DNA of 10,806 bases from an uncultured Bacteroidales bacterium. Lineage in GTDB: Bacteria; Bacteroidota; Bacteroidia; Bacteroidales; Paludibacteraceae. The DNA lies in NCBI GenBank assembly GCA_946615455.1, contig CAMOHN010000019.1, positions 1-10,806 of the forward strand, in the 5' to 3' direction. The notes below the pieces were generated by a model, which did no database searches, was not told the origin of the DNA, and saw only the letters and a program-made list of their open reading frames with translations. Positions 7,687-10,806 of this stretch are shown here, piece by piece (position 1 is the first letter of the stretch; every line of letters starts with the position of its first letter). Made by a program: the position numbers and the translations under genes.

Positions 7687-8035
7687 CCTCCGTCCTTAAT
7701 TCGAACCTTCTTGTGATTACTTCGGGCGTAGGCAAACCATATTGTTTCCTATTTTTGGTTGAATTGAAATAGGTAAAGATGTCCGTATTGAAACGACTCA
7801 AATCCAGCAATCTCTTAGTCTTGCTATACTCTATACGAAAGATGCAAATCACGATATTGGGAAGGGGATATCTTTTTTGTCTCGGTGTCAGTTGAGCGGC
7901 AAGCAATCAATGAAAACTGTGCTCCGATTCCCATTCGATGCGTAGTGCCCGCTCAGAGCGATTGGCAGCAAAAGTGACAATGTGATCCTTGTTGGTCGCG
8001 TTGATTGGCGCGTTGGTGATTGTTGAGATTTCCAT
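7673..8035 (-). pseudogene. Interrupted leftward ORF of unknown family, probable pseudogene
   Basis: From an ATG at 8035 the - strand reads 42 codons (MEISTITNAPINATNK at the start, IVTFAANRSERALRIEWE in the middle) to a TGA at 7909-7907. It then continues in the same frame for 77 codons, with LLDLSRFNTDIFTYFNSTK and TPEVITRRFELRTEAKKS, to a TAG at 7675-7673 inside the 3' end of queE. A single stop in 121 codons of rather AT-rich sequence suggests a decayed gene of about 120 residues, with a candidate promoter upstream. I do not recognise the family. Alternatives are two small genes, with the second starting at the TTG at 7906, or a chance open frame. The region is visibly more AT-rich than its neighbours, which would fit foreign or decaying DNA. 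Confidence 0.4.
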
Positions 8036-8076
8036 ATAGTTGTTTTTTAGAGTGGTTACAACTTCATTTCAAGGTG

Positions 8077-8107
8077 CAAAGGCACATTTTTTGGCGCACT
8101 TATACAA
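8077..8107 (-). promoter_or_regulatory. Candidate leftward promoter for the interrupted ORF
   Basis: On the - strand, TTG at 8107-8105 is followed after 20 bases by TGCCTTTG at 8084-8077. This differs from the -7 consensus TAnnTTTG at one base. Transcription would start near 8070, about 35 bases before the ATG at 8035. It sits back to back with the rpmH promoter, 27 bases away. Confidence 0.35.
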
Positions 8108-8134
8108 GAAAAAAGATGATTTTTTGTTAATTAT

Positions 8135-8165
8135 TTTGCAGGGACTGAAAAAAGGTGTACTTTTG
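8135..8165 (+). promoter_or_regulatory. Strong Bacteroidota promoter for rpmH
   Basis: TTTG at 8135-8138, a 19-base gap, then TACTTTTG at 8158-8165: both elements match the Bacteroidota consensus (-33 TTTG, -7 TAnnTTTG) exactly, with the preferred spacing. Transcription should start near 8171, leaving a leader of about 70 bases before rpmH. This is the best promoter in the window, as expected for a ribosomal protein gene. Confidence 0.75.
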
Positions 8166-8167
8166 CA

Positions 8168-8193
8168 CGCTTTTTTTGGGAAAACGAAAAGCG
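8168..8193 (+). other. Possible hairpin at the start of the rpmH leader
   Basis: CGCTTTT at 8168-8174 can pair perfectly with AAAAGCG at 8187-8193 around a 12-base loop, at or just after the predicted transcription start. Four of the seven pairs are A-U, so the stem is weak. It could affect mRNA stability or be chance. The remaining leader, 8194-8240, shows no further structure that I can support. Confidence 0.25.
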
Positions 8194-8240
8194 GAATAGT
8201 AACAAAAATCGCCGTCAAGGCATAAAAATAAGACACGAAT

Positions 8241-8399
8241 ATGAAACGCACATTCCAACCTTCACAACGCAAACGTCGCAACAAACATGGTTTTCGCGAG
8301 AGAATGGCTACCGCTAACGGTCGCCGCGTATTGGCAGCCCGCCGTGCTCACGGTCGCAAGAAACTGACCGTTGCCGACGAAGGACGTCACAAGTATTAA
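8241..8399 (+). CDS. rpmH: 50S ribosomal protein L34
   Basis: A 52-residue, strongly basic protein that is part of the large ribosomal subunit. It begins MKRTFQPSQRKRRNKHGF and continues RMATANGRRVLAARRAHGRK, the almost invariant L34 sequence, then KLTVADE as in Bacteroidota homologues. The gene has its own strong promoter about 75-105 bases upstream and a terminator-like structure immediately downstream. Unlike the common dnaA-rpmH-rnpA arrangement of many bacteria, here it precedes rbfA; rnpA is not within view. The ATG at 8241 is the only sensible start. Confidence 0.97.
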   Translation: MKRTFQPSQRKRRNKHGFRERMATANGRRVLAARRAHGRKKLTVADEGRHKY

Positions 8400-8407
8400 T
8401 CATTCTT

Positions 8408-8487
8408 AAGACCGCCTGCGGCAACTCAAGCAAGACCGCCGATCGGTTCAATCCTGACAGAGGGGAAAAAAGAGCGGTCTTTTTTCC
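8408..8487 (+). terminator. Intrinsic terminator or attenuator between rpmH and rbfA
   Basis: GCGGTCTT at 8474-8481 runs into a T-rich tract (8480-8485, then CCTTT). It is an 8-base perfect complement of AAGACCGC, which occurs twice upstream, at 8408-8415 and 8432-8439, as part of a repeated AAGACCGCC. Either copy can form the stem. The nearer copy leaves a 34-base loop. The farther copy leaves room for an inner hairpin (GACCG at 8434-8438 with CGGTT at 8444-8448). rbfA starts about 40 bases further on without a consensus promoter of its own, so partial read-through is likely. Confidence 0.55.
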
Positions 8488-8523
8488 TTTCTTTGTTTAT
8501 ATGTATTCAAAACACCATTGATT

Positions 8524-8859
8524 ATGCAAACCACAAGACAACAGAAAATAGAACGGCTCATACAGAAAGATCTGAGCGATCTGTTCCTCACCTATGCCCG
8601 TTCGTTAGGTGGCATACTGATTTCGGTGAGCGAGGTGCGCATCAGTCCCGACCTGTCCATAGCCCATGTATATCTGAGCATCTTCCCCTCTGCCAAAGAG
8701 ACGGAGACCATGCAGCGTATTGAGGAAGACACACACAAGTTGCGCGGCGAGTTGGGACACCTTGAGCGTCACCAGTTGCGCATCATCCCCGAGTTGCATT
8801 TCCATTTGGACCAGACCTTGGACAAGATGGAGCACATCGACCAGTTGCTTCGTTCATAG
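8524..8859 (+). CDS. rbfA: 30S ribosome-binding factor RbfA
   Basis: A 111-residue ribosome maturation factor that binds the 30S subunit and helps late processing of 16S rRNA. The single KH-like domain is seen in QKIERLIQKDLSDLF at 8-22, the core strand VRISPDLSIAHVYLSIFP and the C-terminal RIIPELHFHLDQTLDKMEHI, which matches the family's typical end. The ATG at 8524 is preferred over a TTG at 8518 two codons earlier. The stop at 8857-8859 is one base from the ATG of the following permease gene, so the two are almost certainly co-transcribed and perhaps translationally coupled. No exact TAnnTTTG box was found between the rpmH terminator and this start, so expression may depend on read-through from rpmH. 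Confidence 0.93.
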   Translation: MQTTRQQKIERLIQKDLSDLFLTYARSLGGILISVSEVRISPDLSIAHVYLSIFPSAKETETMQRIEEDTHKLRGELGHLERHQLRIIPELHFHLDQTLDKMEHIDQLLRS

Positions 8860-8860
8860 G

Positions 8861-10084
8861 ATGCAGCATGCCGCTTTCTATATAGCCCGTCGCTATCTCA
8901 TCTCCAAGAAGCGTCATAATGCCATCAATATTGTCAGCGGAGTCAGTGCCGCTGCTGTAGCTGTTGTTACGGCTGCGCTGATTTGTGTGATGAGTGTGAT
9001 GAACGGTTTTGAAGAGGTGATAGAGAGCATGTTCTCGCGTTTTGATGCCGACCTACGCATTGAGGCTGTGGAGGGAAAGACATTCCGCTGCGATACACCG
9101 GCCTTTGAGCGTATGTTGGCTTTGCCTTTTATCGCCGTCCATTCGGAAGTGATTGAAGAGACGGCGTTGGTGGAGCATGCTGACAAGCAACTGCCCGCCC
9201 TGCTCAAAGGTGTGGATGCCGATTACGAGCAACTGACTGAGATAGACAGCATTCTCACGGACGGCACGTACAGCGTGGATGACGGTGCGTTCTATCGCGC
9301 CGTGTTGGGTCAAGGTCTGGCAGGTCAGTTGGGTATAGGGGCACACTTTGTCAAGGGTCTGCATGTCTATGCTCCCAAGCGCAACGGACGGGTCAACATG
9401 ATGCGTCCGGACAAGAGTTTCAATCGTGCCACATGTTACATAGCGGGCATTTTTGCCGTTCAGCAAGCCAAATACGATGACCGTATGATGCTGGTATCTA
9501 TTGACATGATGCGCACGCTGTTCGACTATGCCGAGCATGAGGTGACCGCCATTGAGTTGCGTTTAAGTCCCGACATACCCGTCCGTGAAGCCAAGCGAGT
9601 CATTGGTGCTGCCTTGGGTGACGGTTTTCGGGTGGCTGACGGCTATGAGCAGCAGGCGGACTTTTTCCGCATCGTCCGCATAGAGAAACTGCTGACGGTG
9701 TTGCTGCTCAGTTTCATACTTCTGATTGCCTCGTTCAACCTGATTGGTTCGCTGACCATGCTCATATTGGACAAGGAGCAAGACATGCATACGTTGCGTT
9801 ATTTAGGTGCCGACGATGGCCTCATACGGCAAGTGTTCCGTTATGAAGGTCGTCTGATAGCCATGGTCGGAGCCGCAGCGGGTGTGGTCATCGGCATTGC
9901 TTTGTGCCTGAGTCAAGAACATTACGGCTGGCTCAAGATGGGCAGTGGTGCCGAATATGTACTGAGTGCGTACCCTGTTGCCCTGCATATCACCGACATT
10001 GTAGTGGTGGTGCTGATTGTGACGGCAATAGGCTGGCTGACAGCATGGATACCTACACGAAATTTGAAAAGTGATGAAACATAG
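8861..10084 (+). CDS. LolC/LolE-type ABC transporter permease (FtsX family)
   Basis: A 407-residue inner-membrane permease with the LolC/LolE/FtsX layout. The first membrane segment spans about 22-46. A periplasmic MacB-type domain spans about 47-276. Three further membrane segments lie at about 277-303, 332-351 and 377-397. SFNLIGSLTMLILDKEQD followed by TLRYLGA is the conserved cytoplasmic coupling region of this family. The N-terminal ARRYLISKKRHNAINIVSGV also matches LolC/E. Such permeases, with an ATPase like LolD, extract lipoproteins from the inner membrane. The ATPase gene is not in the window, and Bacteroidota carry several paralogues, so the lipoprotein role is inferred. The frame is open upstream inside rbfA, but the ATG at 8861 gives the family's N terminus. 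The last 11 bases overlap the next gene. Confidence 0.9.
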   Translation: MQHAAFYIARRYLISKKRHNAINIVSGVSAAAVAVVTAALICVMSVMNGFEEVIESMFSRFDADLRIEAVEGKTFRCDTPAFERMLALPFIAVHSEVIEETALVEHADKQLPALLKGVDADYEQLTEIDSILTDGTYSVDDGAFYRAVLGQGLAGQLGIGAHFVKGLHVYAPKRNGRVNMMRPDKSFNRATCYIAGIFAVQQAKYDDRMMLVSIDMMRTLFDYAEHEVTAIELRLSPDIPVREAKRVIGAALGDGFRVADGYEQQADFFRIVRIEKLLTVLLLSFILLIASFNLIGSLTMLILDKEQDMHTLRYLGADDGLIRQVFRYEGRLIAMVGAAAGVVIGIALCLSQEHYGWLKMGSGAEYVLSAYPVALHITDIVVVVLIVTAIGWLTAWIPTRNLKSDET

Positions 10085-10610
10085 TTGGTTGTTTCTGTTT
10101 TTGCTCATTGGGTTCACCCAATGCAATAACTACCAATATGGCAGTTATAGCCGCCGCAACCTGACGGCAGACACGGTGTTTGTCCATGCCGATGCCCGCT
10201 GTTATGGGCAGTTCTATGCCGGTGTGAATGGCAATGTGTGCTCCATGAACCTATATAGTGCCTCCTTGAGCACAGACTCGACGGGCACGCTGCATGGTAC
10301 GGGCACCATTGTAAGTATGAGCGACATCATTATTCCGCTAACCGACACGGTGTTGCCCGATGGTGTTTATCGAGTGGACTCGTTGGCAGAGCCCTGGCAT
10401 ATACTTCGCGGACAGAGCGTGGATAAGACGCTGATCGGAGCCCGCCTAAGGCTGGTTCAAGACGGAGTGACTGCACAGACCTACCTCTTTGAAAAAGGGG
10501 AGATAGAGTGCTATTCGACGGGGGATAGTACCTGGATGGAGCTGCATCTGACCGCCGGCGAGGGACAAACTTATCACGCTGTATTTGAAGGCACTGTAGC
10601 GTATGACTGA
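10074..10610 (+). CDS. Hypothetical exported protein, putative lipoprotein
   Basis: A 178-residue protein I do not recognise. MKHSWLFLFLLIGFTQC is a short export signal ending in Cys17. A Cys after a hydrophobic core suggests a lipoprotein, but FTQ before it is a poor lipobox, so cleavage by signal peptidase II is uncertain. The following NNYQYG has no acidic residues, so the Bacteroidota surface-export signal is not apparent. The rest alternates short hydrophobic and polar stretches (TADTVFVHA, GTGTIVSMSDIIIPLTD, YHAVFEGTVAYD), suggesting a mainly beta fold. It overlaps the upstream permease gene by 11 bases and the downstream recombinase by 8, a sign of real co-translation. A GTG at 10071 is an alternative start one codon earlier. 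Its place after a LolC/E-type permease hints at an envelope role, which is inference only. Confidence 0.75.
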   Translation: MKHSWLFLFLLIGFTQCNNYQYGSYSRRNLTADTVFVHADARCYGQFYAGVNGNVCSMNLYSASLSTDSTGTLHGTGTIVSMSDIIIPLTDTVLPDGVYRVDSLAEPWHILRGQSVDKTLIGARLRLVQDGVTAQTYLFEKGEIECYSTGDSTWMELHLTAGEGQTYHAVFEGTVAYD

Positions 10611-10806
10611 CCCTGAAACCATCCGTAAGAACTACCACCGCTACCTGCGCACCGAGCGGGGCATGTCCCTCAATTCGGTGCTTGCCTACGAGCAGGACTT
10701 GGACAAGCTCTATGCCTACTGCGAGCAAGCACACATAGAACCGTCGCAAGCCTCGTTTGACGATCTGCAAGCGTTTGTCTATTCGCAGTTTGATGCTACC
10801 ACCAAT
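10603..10806 (+). CDS. xerD: Tyrosine recombinase XerC/XerD, 3' partial
   Basis: The first 68 codons, running off the window. The visible part is the N-terminal SAM-like core-binding domain of a chromosome-dimer-resolving tyrosine recombinase: NYHRYLRTERGMSLNS, AYEQDLDKLYAYCEQ, then FDDLQAFVYSQFD. The pattern of a short helix, ERG-S-NS and AY--DL is typical of XerC/XerD. The catalytic Arg-His-Tyr domain lies beyond the window, so XerD rather than XerC, or a more distant integrase, is a judgement based on the start and on a housekeeping neighbourhood. The ATG at 10603 overlaps the stop of the upstream gene by 8 bases, placing it at the end of the rbfA-permease-lipoprotein run. Confidence 0.82.
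   Translation, partial: MTDPETIRKNYHRYLRTERGMSLNSVLAYEQDLDKLYAYCEQAHIEPSQASFDDLQAFVYSQFDATTN

Noticed and set aside
7681..7720. Truncation of queE by insertion of the AT-rich island
   Set aside because: QueE ends with the family's usual RLSVQLHK plus a few residues, so it appears full length; no inverted repeats or target-site duplication mark an insertion.
7750..7757. A perfect TATTTTTG box on the + strand
   Set aside because: There is no -33 element at 19-20 bases upstream and no + strand gene near enough downstream; it falls inside the interrupted leftward ORF and is probably chance.
8040..8225. A 61-codon + strand frame ahead of rpmH
   Set aside because: It spans the exact rpmH promoter and leader, so it would begin before the predicted transcription start; its composition is that of AT-rich non-coding DNA.
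8720..8860. Upstream extension of the permease gene into rbfA
   Set aside because: These 47 codons overlap the conserved C-terminal half of RbfA; the LolC/E-like N terminus starts at 8861.

Overview
The window looks like chromosomal DNA of a Bacteroidales bacterium (phylum Bacteroidota) at roughly 50% GC; genus cannot be fixed from what is visible. The support is threefold. Several intergenic regions carry the Bacteroidota promoter signature TTTG or TTG, 19-20 bases, TAnnTTTG. Shine-Dalgarno sites are generally absent. The RecQ, RpmH, RbfA, LemA and LolC/E-type proteins have the lengths and motifs usual in that group. Almost everything is housekeeping, and no CRISPR array, prophage, insertion sequence, tRNA or rRNA was seen.

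Layout. (1) Positions 1-2220, + strand: the Gly-rich tail of a probable TPM-domain protein, then lemA, then a secreted right-handed beta-helix protein. This forms an envelope-directed run of genes with short spacers. (2) 2246-2914, - strand: a HAD phosphatase of the phosphoglycolate phosphatase type, convergent with the beta-helix gene and with a promoter box almost touching its start codon. (3) 2930-3225: a spacer holding the recQ promoter and a short unexplained open stretch. (4) 3226-7686, + strand: recQ, rimO, queD and queE, a compact run. recQ and rimO overlap by one base (TGATG), and a heptad-like repeat separates rimO from queD. QueD and QueE catalyse consecutive steps of 7-deazaguanine (queuosine precursor) synthesis. 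(5) 7687-8240: an AT-richer island with what looks like a decayed leftward gene (one in-frame stop) and two divergent promoters. (6) 8241-10806, + strand: rpmH with a terminator-like structure, then rbfA, a LolC/E-type permease, a small putative lipoprotein and the start of a XerC/XerD recombinase. The last four are packed with 1-base spacing or 8-11 base overlaps, so they are probably one transcript.

I see no clear previously undescribed system. The items most worth a second look are the broken leftward ORF with its own promoter between queE and rpmH, the heptad repeat that supplies rimO's stop codon and ends at queD's start codon, the near-leaderless HAD promoter, the duplicated 5' arm in the rpmH-rbfA terminator, and the unassigned lipoprotein and beta-helix genes.
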